Shown here piece after piece: positions 25,358 through 34,608 of a DNA stretch of 64,000 nt. Each line of letters starts with the position of its first letter. Position 1 is the first letter of the stretch. The position numbers and the translations under genes were made by a program. The notes under the pieces are model-generated. The model ran no database searches. It was not told the DNA's origin and saw nothing but the letters and a program-made list of their open reading frames with translations. Where the stretch lies: NCBI RefSeq assembly GCF_027920545.1, contig NZ_CP115859.1, forward strand, positions 2,040,001 through 2,104,000, read 5' to 3'. The DNA is from Chryseobacterium camelliae. GTDB lineage: Bacteria > Bacteroidota > Bacteroidia > Flavobacteriales > Weeksellaceae.

Positions 25358-27220
25358 TTAACGTCCTAAATAGACCAGTAAAACGTTTATATCAGCAGGT
25401 GAAACACCACTGATTCTTCCTGCCTGAGCAATTGTTTTTGGTTTTACATTTGACATCTTTTGTTTGGCTTCTGCAGACAGACTTGATATTTTTGTATAAT
25501 CAAAATCTTCAGGAATTTTGATGTTTTCTAAACGATTGAGTTTGGCTACATTTTCTTTTTCCTTTTCTATATAACCTCTATACTTGATATTTACTTCAGC
25601 CTGCTCTCTTACTTCATCATCATAGGTAGAAGAAACCTCATTAATAAAGTCGATTCCATCCAGCTTTTCTAATGTCATATTAGGTCTTGTAAGGATCTGA
25701 GCTGCTCTGTAAGCCTGATCAACAGGGCTACTTTCAATAGTTTCAAGAATAGGATTGATTACTCCCGGTTTTAAAGAAGTTTCCCGAAGGAAGTTCTCAA
25801 GTTCTTCACTTTTAGCTACTTTTTCGTTTACTCTTTGTAGCCTGTCTTCTTTTGCCAAACCTAGATCAAAAGCTTTTTGAGTAAGTCTGATATCTGCATT
25901 ATCCTGTCTTAAAAGAAGTCTGTATTCAGCTCTGGAAGTGAACATTCTGTAAGGCTCTTCCGTACCTTTTGTGATCAAATCATCAATTAATACTCCAATA
26001 TAAGCTTCGTCTCTATTAAGAATAAATTCATCCTTTTCTTTTACTTTATTATGTGCATTGATCCCTGCAATGAGACCTTGTCCGGCTGCTTCTTCATAAC
26101 CGGTTGTACCGTTAATTTGCCCTGCAAAGTATAAATTATCGATCAGTTTTGTCTCTAAAGTATGCTTTAATTGGGTAGGAGGGAAGTAGTCATATTCAAT
26201 AGCATAACCCGGACGGAATACCTTTACGTTCTCAAATCCAGGAATATGTTTCATTGCTTTGATCTGAACATCTTCAGGAAGGGAAGAGCTGAATCCGTTT
26301 ACATAGATTTCTATCGTTTTCCAGCCTTCCGGTTCTACGAATAGCTGATGTCTGTTTCTCTCCGCAAAACGGTTGATTTTATCTTCAATACTCGGACAAT
26401 ATCTAGGTCCTAAACTTTGAATCGTCCCATTGAACATGGGACTTCTATCGAATCCTTCACGTAAAATATCGTGTACAATTTCGTTTGTATAAACGATATG
26501 ACAACTTAATTGTTTGGTTAACTTGGGCGTGTCTAAATAGCTGAATTTTTGAGGATTTTCGTCTCCTTTTTGTTCTTCCATTTTAGAATAATCCAAGCTT
26601 CTACCATCTACTCTCGGTGGAGTACCTGTTTTCATTCTTCCGGCTTCAAAACCTAGTGAAACGAGTTGTTCGGTGATACCAAAAGCTCTTGGTTCACCCA
26701 TTCTTCCGCCTCCTAATTGCTTATCTCCAACATGAATTAAACCATTTAGGAAAGTACCGTTTGTAAGAACTACAGAACGTCCTTTTATCTCAATTCCTAA
26801 TGAAGTAACAACTCCTACTACCTTGTTATTCTCTATGATAAGCTGTTTTACCATATCCTGAAAGAAGTCAAGATTTGGAGTGTTTTCTAATGCTAACCGC
26901 CATTCTTCTGCAAAAAGCATTCTATCGTTCTGTGTTCTTGGAGACCACATTGCAGGACCTTTGGAAAGGTTTAGCATCTTGAACTGTATAGCTGATTTGT
27001 CCGCTACAATCCCGGAATAACCTCCCATTGCGTCGATTTCCCTTACAATCTGTCCTTTTGCAATTCCGCCCATTGCAGGGTTACAGCTCATCTGTCCGAT
27101 AGTCTGCATATTCATCGTAATAAGCAGAGTTTTCGAACCCAGATTGGCTGCTGCAGCTGCTGCTTCACATCCTGCGTGACCGGCACCAACTACGATTACA
27201 TCATATATTTCTGAAATCAT
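25358..27220 (-). CDS. mnmG: MnmG (GidA), tRNA uridine 5-carboxymethylaminomethyl modification enzyme
   Basis: The 620-aa protein is full length. It has the FAD-binding start YDVIVVGAGHAGCEAAAAAA, then CNPAMGGIAKGQIVREIDAM, GLIHVGDKQLGGGRMGEP, GQINGTTGYEEAAGQGLIAG and a helical C-terminal MnmE-binding domain. With MnmE it installs cmnm5 on the wobble uridine of certain tRNAs. gidA is a classical origin-proximal gene. Here both flanks carry a perfect parS palindrome, and the putative oriC is 3 kb away. Confidence 0.98.
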   Translation of the reverse strand: MISEIYDVIVVGAGHAGCEAAAAAANLGSKTLLITMNMQTIGQMSCNPAMGGIAKGQIVREIDAMGGYSGIVADKSAIQFKMLNLSKGPAMWSPRTQNDRMLFAEEWRLALENTPNLDFFQDMVKQLIIENNKVVGVVTSLGIEIKGRSVVLTNGTFLNGLIHVGDKQLGGGRMGEPRAFGITEQLVSLGFEAGRMKTGTPPRVDGRSLDYSKMEEQKGDENPQKFSYLDTPKLTKQLSCHIVYTNEIVHDILREGFDRSPMFNGTIQSLGPRYCPSIEDKINRFAERNRHQLFVEPEGWKTIEIYVNGFSSSLPEDVQIKAMKHIPGFENVKVFRPGYAIEYDYFPPTQLKHTLETKLIDNLYFAGQINGTTGYEEAAGQGLIAGINAHNKVKEKDEFILNRDEAYIGVLIDDLITKGTEEPYRMFTSRAEYRLLLRQDNADIRLTQKAFDLGLAKEDRLQRVNEKVAKSEELENFLRETSLKPGVINPILETIESSPVDQAYRAAQILTRPNMTLEKLDGIDFINEVSSTYDDEVREQAEVNIKYRGYIEKEKENVAKLNRLENIKIPEDFDYTKISSLSAEAKQKMSNVKPKTIAQAGRISGVSPADINVLLVYLGR

Positions 27221-27267
27221 CTTTTTATTGCTTGTTTTAAGCCTTAAATTTTAATCTTTTCTATAAA

Positions 27268-27283
27268 TGTTTCACGTGAAACA
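27268..27283. other. parS: parS centromere site (upstream of mnmG)
   Basis: A second exact copy of the palindrome TGTTTCACGTGAAACA lies in the 118-bp spacer between ybeY and mnmG, 48 nt upstream of the mnmG start. ParB binding there could affect mnmG transcription. Confidence 0.9.
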
Positions 27284-27338
27284 TTGTTTTGAAATACGCA
27301 CTAAAATAGCTTGTATTGCGGTTTATTTAGCTTCTTAT

Positions 27339-27746
27339 TTAATTGTATTTAGCTAAATAATGATCTTCTTTTTCTCGCATTCCTTTTTCTTCTTCTTCTG
27401 TTTTATCTTTGTATCCACAAAGATGAAGAATACCGTGAGCCAAAACTCTTCTCAGTTCTTCTTCATAATCTTTGGCTAGGGTAGAAGCGTTATCTGAAAT
27501 TCGCTGCAAAGATACAAAAATCTCTCCGCTTATTGTTTTTCCTTTCACATAGTCGAAAGTGATGATGTCTGTATAGTAGTCATGCTGTAAATAATCCTGA
27601 TTTACTTTCAATAAATATTCGTCGTCGCAGAAAATATAATTGATTTCACCAAGTTTTTTTCCTTCTGAAAGAATAATGTCCTTCAGCCAAGCTGTATAGT
27701 CTGTATTTACAGATTCCGGTAAGTTTTCGTAAAAGAATTGTATCAT
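27339..27746 (-). CDS. ybeY: YbeY, rRNA maturation endoribonuclease
   Basis: The 135-aa protein is a normal YbeY. The strand GEISFVSL-type core (SGEIFVSLQRI) is followed by the metal motif AHGILHLCGYKDKT near residues 105-118. Two His ligands are present, but the canonical third His (GYDH) is replaced by GYKD; I recall this variant from other Bacteroidetes. YbeY takes part in 16S rRNA 3' maturation and ribosome quality control. It starts 4 nt after the patatin gene stop, so it belongs to the murF-alr / patatin / ybeY operon. Confidence 0.93.
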   Translation of the reverse strand: MIQFFYENLPESVNTDYTAWLKDIILSEGKKLGEINYIFCDDEYLLKVNQDYLQHDYYTDIITFDYVKGKTISGEIFVSLQRISDNASTLAKDYEEELRRVLAHGILHLCGYKDKTEEEEKGMREKEDHYLAKYN

Positions 27747-27750
27747 TGTT

Positions 27751-29910
27751 TTAAAACCAGTGTCCTAAAATAACACTGAATATGCCTTTTTGATTATTTT
27801 TAAGTGAATGACTAAAATTAAGTTTTATTTGTCCAAAAGGAGATTTATAGCCTGCCGTAATTCCCAGCGAACTATAATTTAACTTTACTGCATCTTCAAA
27901 ACTAATATCGTCTGATAGGTTTGCAAAAGAGAAATTTCCGCTGAGGAAATAGTTTTTATTAAACTTAAATTGAACATCGTTGGAAATTAAAATTACATTA
28001 TTGGTATTCAGCTGAGCAAAATTAAATCCTGCAAAGCTTTTAAAATTAACAACATTTTGTTCGAAAATTCCTCCTAATCTGTATTGATAGAATGGAGGAA
28101 GGGTTTCGCCGATTGTAATTCCACCATATAGATTAAGACGATAGCTAAAGTATTTTGTCAACGGGATATTAATTCTGATATCTGCTTTTACCTGAACCTG
28201 TCTTTTTTCTACCTCAGATTTTAGCAGATCTAAAACTTTTCCTTCAGCGTTGATGTAAATACCTCGGGTAGGAAAGTCCTTATCGTTTTGAGTATCGCTC
28301 TTCAAAAAGATATAAGGGTTCAGGAAACGATTAATTCTTTTATTTAAACCATTGGATTCTGCTTCAAAATAATCATTGCTTAATCCTCCGCCAATAGCAA
28401 ATTTATCCTTCCAGATGGATTGGATGTAAATTTCATTTCTGAGCCATTCCCATTTATCTATATCGTAGTTATTAATATCTCTTAGAGTGAAGCTCATTCC
28501 TGATGAATAGATTCCTAACCCAGGGATATAGCCGTTATCGATAAAATAGTTGAGATAGTATCTCGGCTGGTCACCTACAACAACATCTAAGGATAGATTG
28601 GTATTTTTAAATAAAAGACGCTTTGCAGAATAATTTAAGAGTAATCCTGTTTTGAAAATTTCGTCATAATGTAATCCGAATTTCAAAAAGTGACGGGTTT
28701 CATCTTCCGTTACATATAATTTGAGGTAATTGGCGTCGTTTTCAGGAACAATATCATAATTTATAAACCGATAATTATTCGTGGCAATTAATTTGTCAAT
28801 TTTTTTATTGATACTTCCGTAAGTTTGAAGAGAGGGGAGACGCAGTCCCATTTTCCCTAGGACATAGTTTTTACCGTAAATTTTCCCTCCGATTATCGAA
28901 ATATTGTCTATCTTATAGACATTGGAATAAATAGGGTTTATTTGTTGTCTGAGACGGTCAAACGGCCGCTTGGGTAACTGATCCAGAATATCAACGTATT
29001 TTATACCTTCAACAAACCCACTATCCAGAATTTTTTTCTTGTCATCATAGCTTGTTGCAGTCATACCTTTTAGGTTGGGCTTGATGTTGATGTCGGTGTA
29101 TTTATACTGTCTTCTGGTATCTTTTTTAATTCCGAAATCGATCACCTGATTTAAAATCGCTATAATATTGTTTAAATCCTCTCTTTTTGAAAGATCCTGG
29201 TTGAGATCCACCCCAATCACGATATCGATTCCTTTGTCCTTTAATGGCTTCGAAGGGTAATTAACGGACATTGCTCCGTCAATATAAATACTGTCACCAA
29301 TTTTTACAGGATCCATTAATGAAGGAAACGCTGAGCTTGCCATGATAGACTGTACCAGATCTCCTTTTTCAAAAATCTCCATATTCCCGCTTTCCAAATT
29401 GGTGGCAACGCACATAAAAGGAATGGGAAGCTTTGAGAAATCATCAATGTTTGAAACGTTCTTAAAAAGCTCTTTAAGCAAGTAAACATTTTTCTGTCCA
29501 GTGCTTATGGAGGATGGGAGGGTAATTTTTCCGTTTTTTAAAGGGATTGATAAAAGATATTTGTCAACGGATTTATTGTAGAACGTAGTTTCCTGGCGTT
29601 TTGCTTTAGGATCCATGATCAATGAATAGAAATCCGTATCCATTACAATCTTTTCGATTTCTTTTCCGGAATATCCTGAAGCGTACAATCCTCCTACGAT
29701 CGCTCCCATACTGGTTCCGGCAATATAATCTACTTTTACTCCTAAGGAATCTAATACTTTAAGTACTCCTACATGAGAAAATCCTTTAGCACCGCCACCG
29801 GCAAGAGAAAGTCCTATTCTGGGATTCTTCGGAATTACCAAATCTTTCTTTACCTGAGACTGAATTAATAGCAGCTGAAATGCAAATAAAATGATCAGGA
29901 GTTTTCTCAT
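27751..29910 (-). CDS. Patatin-like phospholipase with BamA-type outer-membrane barrel
   Basis: The 719-aa protein begins MRKLLIILFAFQLLLIQSQ (signal peptide). Next is a patatin domain: GLSLAGGGAKGFSHVGVLKV for the oxyanion hole, GTSMGAIVGG with the nucleophile Ser, and IDGAMSVNYPSK with the catalytic Asp. A POTRA-like linker and a C-terminal barrel of the bacterial surface antigen type follow, ending in LNFSHSLKNNQKGIFSVILG and terminal HWF. The arrangement is that of type Vd autotransporters such as PlpD and FplA. It probably hydrolyses lipids at the outer membrane. It lies 4 nt after murF-alr in one operon. Confidence 0.9.
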   Translation of the reverse strand: MRKLLIILFAFQLLLIQSQVKKDLVIPKNPRIGLSLAGGGAKGFSHVGVLKVLDSLGVKVDYIAGTSMGAIVGGLYASGYSGKEIEKIVMDTDFYSLIMDPKAKRQETTFYNKSVDKYLLSIPLKNGKITLPSSISTGQKNVYLLKELFKNVSNIDDFSKLPIPFMCVATNLESGNMEIFEKGDLVQSIMASSAFPSLMDPVKIGDSIYIDGAMSVNYPSKPLKDKGIDIVIGVDLNQDLSKREDLNNIIAILNQVIDFGIKKDTRRQYKYTDINIKPNLKGMTATSYDDKKKILDSGFVEGIKYVDILDQLPKRPFDRLRQQINPIYSNVYKIDNISIIGGKIYGKNYVLGKMGLRLPSLQTYGSINKKIDKLIATNNYRFINYDIVPENDANYLKLYVTEDETRHFLKFGLHYDEIFKTGLLLNYSAKRLLFKNTNLSLDVVVGDQPRYYLNYFIDNGYIPGLGIYSSGMSFTLRDINNYDIDKWEWLRNEIYIQSIWKDKFAIGGGLSNDYFEAESNGLNKRINRFLNPYIFLKSDTQNDKDFPTRGIYINAEGKVLDLLKSEVEKRQVQVKADIRINIPLTKYFSYRLNLYGGITIGETLPPFYQYRLGGIFEQNVVNFKSFAGFNFAQLNTNNVILISNDVQFKFNKNYFLSGNFSFANLSDDISFEDAVKLNYSSLGITAGYKSPFGQIKLNFSHSLKNNQKGIFSVILGHWF

Positions 29911-29914
29911 AGGC

Positions 29915-32362
29915 TTAATCTTTTATATAAATCCGTTTCACCCGGGGTGAAATTGAGGTTAATACTTCATAGGTTATCGTTTTGCAGTAGTCTGCGAATT
30001 CTTTAAGACTCGGATAAGCATTAAATACCGTCACCGTATCGCCTTCCTTTACATTGGGAATATGATCTATATTGATCATCATCATATCCATGCAAATGCT
30101 TCCTACAATGGGGGCTAACGTTTTGTTTATGCCGACATTTCCTACCTGATTTCCAATTAGTCTTGGTATTCCGTCTGCATATCCTACAGGAATGGTGGCG
30201 ATTTTTGTTTTATGATCCGTTTTAAATCTTCTGCTATAACCTATTGATTCACCGATTTCTACTACGGATATTTGAGAAATAACTGTTTTAAAGCTTACAA
30301 CAGATCGTAACTGTTTTTGTATTTCACTATTTGGTGATTCACCTAACATTCCGATTCCAATTCTTACCATGTCGTATTGGTGATCGGTATAACTTGTTAT
30401 TCCTGATGAATTTAAAATATGTCGGATAGGAGTATAGCCTATTTTATCAATTAAATACCTTGAATTTTTTTCAAATGTTTTCAGCTGATTGAAAGTAAAT
30501 TCTTTCTCTTCCGGTATATCAGAAGATGAAAGGTGGCTGAAAATACTTTGAACCTTAAGATTTTTATGATCTAAAGTCTGGCTTAACTGATCTAGCTCAT
30601 AATCTTTAAAACCAAGACGATGCATTCCTGTTTCCAACTTGATGTGGATAGGATATTTTTTATCATAGCCGGACTTTTGAACCGCTTCATAAAACAATTC
30701 TAAAACCCTGAAGCTATAGATTTCAGGCTCCAAATTATATTCGATTACTGTCTCATAGCTGTGCTGTTCGGGGTTCATAACAACAATTGGAACGGTAATT
30801 CCTTTTTTACGAAGCTCTACGCCTTCATCTACGAAAGCAACACCCAGATAGTCGATATGATGGTGTTGTAAGAATTCTGAAATTTCATAACTTCCTAAAC
30901 CATAAGAATTTGCCTTTACCATCGCCATCATTTTAGTGGTTGGTTTCAGCAGGGATTTGTGATAATTGATGTTATGCAAAATAGCATTCAGATTGATTTC
31001 TAAAACCGTATCATGCTTTCTCAGTTCAAGAACATCTTTAAGCTTTTCGATTTCAAACTTTCTGGCTCCTTTCAGAAGAATGATTTGATTTTCAATTTCT
31101 GTAAGATGTTTACTTTCAATTAATTCTTTAGTATTGATGAAAGTATAAGTTTTAGCTTTAAATAATTCACTGAAATATGATATTTCATGACCAATTAAGA
31201 AAACGGAATCGAATTTTTGCTCATTTACCAAATCGGAAACTTCTTGGTACAATTCTTTTGAATTTGAGTTTACACCAACAATATCCGTTAGCACTAAAGA
31301 TTTCTTCGGTTTATTGTACTCCTTTAAAAATTGAAGGGCGGTTTTCAAAGAATCCAGATCGAGGTTGAAAGAATCATTAATTATGATGTTGCTTTTAATT
31401 CCTTCTATGGCTTCAAGCCTCATTTCAACAGCCTTCAGAGCGTTGATTTTTTCGACGATCTTTTGATTTTCGACTCCTATCTCCTTTAAAACCGTTACAA
31501 GCGCCAAAGCATTGGTTAATGTCGCTTCGTCCCTTTGATGAACGGGAAAAGAAATTTCTTCACCAAAATACTGCACAACAACGTTGTCTTCTTTTGAAAT
31601 ATTGTTTTTAAAGGAAACTTGGTTACTTTCTTTAAAACCGTAAGAAATTAATTTTTTACTTAAATATAAATCCTTTATTTTTTTGTCAACCAGTGAATTA
31701 TCACCGTTGTAAATAATGATTTCGGAATGTCTGAAAAGTTTAATTTTTTCATCAATCAATTCTTCCTCAGATTTGAAATTGGCAAGGTGGGCGGTTCCAA
31801 TATGGGTCAACAAACCGATCTTTGGATGGAAAATCTTTTCGAGCTTATCCATTTCATCAGGTTTGGAAATTCCGACTTCAAAAATTCCCAGTTCATGAGA
31901 AGTATTGATTTGAAGCAAAGAAAGGGGAAGTCCGATCTGGGAATTGAAACTTTTCGGGCTTTTAACCGTAGGAAATTCATTCCAAAGACATTGATACAGC
32001 CATTCTTTTAAAATGGTTTTTCCGTTGCTTCCCGTAATTCCGATAGATTGTAAATGGGTATTTTCAAAATGAAATTGGGCTAATTTTTGAAGAAAGTCAA
32101 CAGAATTTTCAACAATAATCCAGGTTATCCCTTCAAACTGAAGATACTGATGTTCGGAGATAATAATGGTAATGCCTTTGTCAATGGCAGATTCAATGAA
32201 TTTTTCTCCCGAATTTTTAGGGGTGTTGATAGCAATAAATGCAGTGTTCCTGACAGAATAAATAATTCTGCTGTCAAAAGCTATATTTTTGATAATTAAT
32301 TCTCTGTCTCCAATAACTTTAGCATTGGTGATCTCTGCAATTTGATTTACTGTATAGTTCAT
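29915..32362 (-). CDS. Bifunctional MurF ligase / alanine racemase fusion
   Basis: The 815-aa protein fuses two cell-wall enzymes. The N-terminal half is a MurF-type ligase (SIGITGSNGKTILKEWLYQC, P-loop) that adds D-Ala-D-Ala to UDP-MurNAc-tripeptide. The C-terminal half, from about residue 450, is an alanine racemase with PLP-lysine motif MAMVKANSYGLGS and catalytic-Tyr region IGYSRRFKTD, which supplies D-alanine. This fusion is characteristic of Bacteroidetes. I start at the ATG at 32362 (MNYTVNQIAEIT); an ATG 48 nt upstream (32410) adds residues encoded by an intergenic CACAAAG-type repeat. Confidence 0.95.
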   Translation of the reverse strand: MNYTVNQIAEITNAKVIGDRELIIKNIAFDSRIIYSVRNTAFIAINTPKNSGEKFIESAIDKGITIIISEHQYLQFEGITWIIVENSVDFLQKLAQFHFENTHLQSIGITGSNGKTILKEWLYQCLWNEFPTVKSPKSFNSQIGLPLSLLQINTSHELGIFEVGISKPDEMDKLEKIFHPKIGLLTHIGTAHLANFKSEEELIDEKIKLFRHSEIIIYNGDNSLVDKKIKDLYLSKKLISYGFKESNQVSFKNNISKEDNVVVQYFGEEISFPVHQRDEATLTNALALVTVLKEIGVENQKIVEKINALKAVEMRLEAIEGIKSNIIINDSFNLDLDSLKTALQFLKEYNKPKKSLVLTDIVGVNSNSKELYQEVSDLVNEQKFDSVFLIGHEISYFSELFKAKTYTFINTKELIESKHLTEIENQIILLKGARKFEIEKLKDVLELRKHDTVLEINLNAILHNINYHKSLLKPTTKMMAMVKANSYGLGSYEISEFLQHHHIDYLGVAFVDEGVELRKKGITVPIVVMNPEQHSYETVIEYNLEPEIYSFRVLELFYEAVQKSGYDKKYPIHIKLETGMHRLGFKDYELDQLSQTLDHKNLKVQSIFSHLSSSDIPEEKEFTFNQLKTFEKNSRYLIDKIGYTPIRHILNSSGITSYTDHQYDMVRIGIGMLGESPNSEIQKQLRSVVSFKTVISQISVVEIGESIGYSRRFKTDHKTKIATIPVGYADGIPRLIGNQVGNVGINKTLAPIVGSICMDMMMINIDHIPNVKEGDTVTVFNAYPSLKEFADYCKTITYEVLTSISPRVKRIYIKD

Positions 32363-32491
32363 TGGTGCCCTGTCTGCTGCTATTTTGTGTTTAGTATTTT
32401 TTGTCATCACAAAGACACAAAGAATTTTATTAATGCATCATTGTGTTTTAACAAAACAAATTTTATTTCAGATTTCTATTTTAAATCTAAT
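32363..32491. repeat. CACAAAG-type degenerate repeat in the tdk to murF-alr spacer
   Basis: The 129-bp spacer contains CACAAAGACACAAAG around 32408-32422 and a nearby inverted-like CATTGTGTTTTAAC. Similar sequences occur in other spacers of this window (around 42128 and 60750-60910), suggesting a dispersed degenerate family. Confidence 0.4.
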
Positions 32492-33085
32492 TTACTTATT
32501 TTTCTTTTTCAAAAGCACTTCATCAATAAAAACACGGCGGCTTACTGCTTCGTAGCTTTCTGTTTCACCTAATTCAACCAAATTATCGCCCTGAGAAATT
32601 CTCATGGAATAATTCGCCAGATTACCTGTTCTCTTGCAAATAGCATGCACTTTTGTAACATATTCTGCCGTTGCCATCAGATTGGGCATTGGCCCGAACG
32701 GACGTCCTAAAAAATCCATATCCAACCCTGCTATTACGACTCTTATTCCGCTATTCGCAAGCTGATTGGCCACATCTACGATACCCTGATCAAAAAACTG
32801 GGCTTCATCAATTCCGATCACATCACAATTGGATGCCAATAAAAGAATTTCATTAGGATTTTCTACCGGTGTGCTTCGGATTTTATTCTGATTGTGAGAA
32901 ATTACATCTTCTTCGGAATAGCGTGTATCCAGTTTTGGTTTAAAAATTTCCACATTTTGCCCCGCCATTTCTGCTCTTCTCAGCCTTCGGATCAACTCTT
33001 CGGTTTTTCCGGAAAACATTGAGCCACAAATAACTTCCATCCAACCGCTTTGTTTGGAGTGATTAATTGTATTTTCTAAAAACAT
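32492..33085 (-). CDS. tdk: Thymidine kinase
   Basis: The 197-aa type II thymidine kinase has the P-loop EVICGSMFSGKTEELIRRL, the GIDEAQFFD magnesium/catalytic region and the FLGRPFGPMPNLMA substrate region. It phosphorylates thymidine in the salvage pathway. The lasso zinc site looks reduced: AICKRTGN holds one Cys where the family usually has CxxC. The gene opens the leftward block and is divergent from the acidic repeat protein gene. A TACTTTTG box lies in its upstream region on the minus strand. Confidence 0.95.
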   Translation of the reverse strand: MFLENTINHSKQSGWMEVICGSMFSGKTEELIRRLRRAEMAGQNVEIFKPKLDTRYSEEDVISHNQNKIRSTPVENPNEILLLASNCDVIGIDEAQFFDQGIVDVANQLANSGIRVVIAGLDMDFLGRPFGPMPNLMATAEYVTKVHAICKRTGNLANYSMRISQGDNLVELGETESYEAVSRRVFIDEVLLKKKNK

Positions 33086-33145
33086 TTGTTAAATTAGCCG
33101 TATATTTTTCAGATCAAAAGTAAGCAATTTTAATAAGATTCTTAT

Positions 33146-34606
33146 ATGCAGAACATCCAAGATTTAAAGGAAAAAATTTTTTTTGAATCCAAGAATATCA
33201 TTGATATTTTGGAGAAAATAAATAATGTAGATGAATTACTTTCCAAGCAGGATCTTGTGGATGAACTTGCTAACAGAATTTCTTTTTTGAGGCTGCTCGA
33301 AAAGAATATTGAGTATTTTATTCCCGAAAATACCTCTCCAGTTTCAGAAAATCATGAGCTTAACAGCAATGAAACCATTGAAGAAGAAGCAATTTTCAAT
33401 AACGAACTGAATGAAATTGATGAAAAGGAAGAAAACTTCACAGAAAATGTTGAAGAAGAAGAGGCTGTTTTTAATAATCAGCTCAACGAAATTACCGAAA
33501 ATGATTATCACGAAAATATCGTAAGCTTTATAGGTGAAAATCTTGAGTCTAAATCTTCTGATAATGAGTCTTCTAATTCATCGAACGATCATAAAACATC
33601 AGAGGAAATTGTTTTTAATGAGCAGCTGCAGGAAATAGAAGAAAGTACTCTTTCCGAATATCATGAGAGTACATTGGATTTCGTAGATGAAGAACGAATT
33701 CTTGCAGATGCGGTACCGGATAATACTGAAGATATTTCTGAAGAAATGTTTGACCAGAGAGTTACCGAGGAAGAAGCTATTTTTAATAATCAATTGAATG
33801 AAATTGATGAATTTGACAATAAGCTTGAGGAGGATTTTAATGAGGAAGAAAATAAAGTGACCCACGAATCTTTTGAAGTTAAAGAGACGATTCCGAGTAT
33901 TTTTGATACGGAAATCTTTGAAGAAGAAGGTATTTTGATCGAAGAGGATGAAGATCAGTATTTGGTGGGAAATGCAGCTATGGAGCAGGGCGAAATGGCA
34001 ACAGATACTTCCAATGTAGAAAATATCTTGGATGAAATAAAGCATGAGGATTCAAATTCGGAAGAACAGGAAGAACTGGTCTTTGAAGAAGAGAGAAGAA
34101 GAGGGAAAATCGTGGATTTTGAAACTCCGGTTTCTGTAACAGAAAAAGAAAAACCAGCTTCTGACGAAAGTTTTGAAAATCTGGAAAAATATCATCAGGA
34201 TAAGAAAATCAGACTGGCCAATATCAGAGGATTAAAGGCCGTTCAGACACTTTTTGATGATGATCACCTGGAAACAGAAAATATTCAGGAAAAATCTAAA
34301 GAAATACAGAAAGAAGATACGGGAAGTCTGTTGAAAACGAATATTCCAACAGATTATATGGAGAAAGAAAAAGAAAAATCGAAGCCCGAATTTAAGCTGG
34401 ATTTAAATGACAGGATTGCATTTTCGAAAATGCTGTTCGGAGGAAGTCAGTCTGAGCTTAATGAGGTAATCGCAGATCTGAACAGCTTTAAAAACTTGGA
34501 GCAGGCAAAGGAATACCTGAGTGATCTGTATTACGATAAAAAATGGAGTAATGTCGATGAATATGCTCAGAGACTATGGATATTGGTAGAAAATAAATTT
34601 TTATAA
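33146..34606 (+). CDS. Acidic protein with four EEEAIFNNQLNEI-type repeats, function unknown
   Basis: I do not recognise a named family. The 486-aa protein has no signal peptide. An N-terminal helical part (1-60) is followed by a very acidic, probably disordered middle containing four copies of a short motif (79-92, 104-117, 152-165, 208-221) of the form EE-[AI]-[IV]-F-N-x-[QE]-L-x-E-I. The last 70 residues (LDLNDRIAFSKMLFGG, then LSDLYYDKKWSNVDEYAQRL) look like a conserved folded domain. The repeats suggest linear binding sites for a partner. It is 2 nt upstream of rsmI and probably cotranscribed. Confidence 0.75.
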   Translation: MQNIQDLKEKIFFESKNIIDILEKINNVDELLSKQDLVDELANRISFLRLLEKNIEYFIPENTSPVSENHELNSNETIEEEAIFNNELNEIDEKEENFTENVEEEEAVFNNQLNEITENDYHENIVSFIGENLESKSSDNESSNSSNDHKTSEEIVFNEQLQEIEESTLSEYHESTLDFVDEERILADAVPDNTEDISEEMFDQRVTEEEAIFNNQLNEIDEFDNKLEEDFNEEENKVTHESFEVKETIPSIFDTEIFEEEGILIEEDEDQYLVGNAAMEQGEMATDTSNVENILDEIKHEDSNSEEQEELVFEEERRRGKIVDFETPVSVTEKEKPASDESFENLEKYHQDKKIRLANIRGLKAVQTLFDDDHLETENIQEKSKEIQKEDTGSLLKTNIPTDYMEKEKEKSKPEFKLDLNDRIAFSKMLFGGSQSELNEVIADLNSFKNLEQAKEYLSDLYYDKKWSNVDEYAQRLWILVENKFL

Positions 34607-34608
34607 TT

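Noticed and set aside
29915..32410. Longer start for the MurF-Alr fusion (ATG at 32410)
   Set aside because: The extra 16 residues are encoded by a CACAAAG-type intergenic repeat, and the ATG at 32362 opens the conserved MNYTVNQIAEIT.
33086..33145. Divergent gap between tdk and the acidic repeat gene as a replication origin, because gene direction changes here
   Set aside because: It is only 60 bp long and I see no DnaA box; the 22-kb region has the boxes and lies closer to the parS sites.
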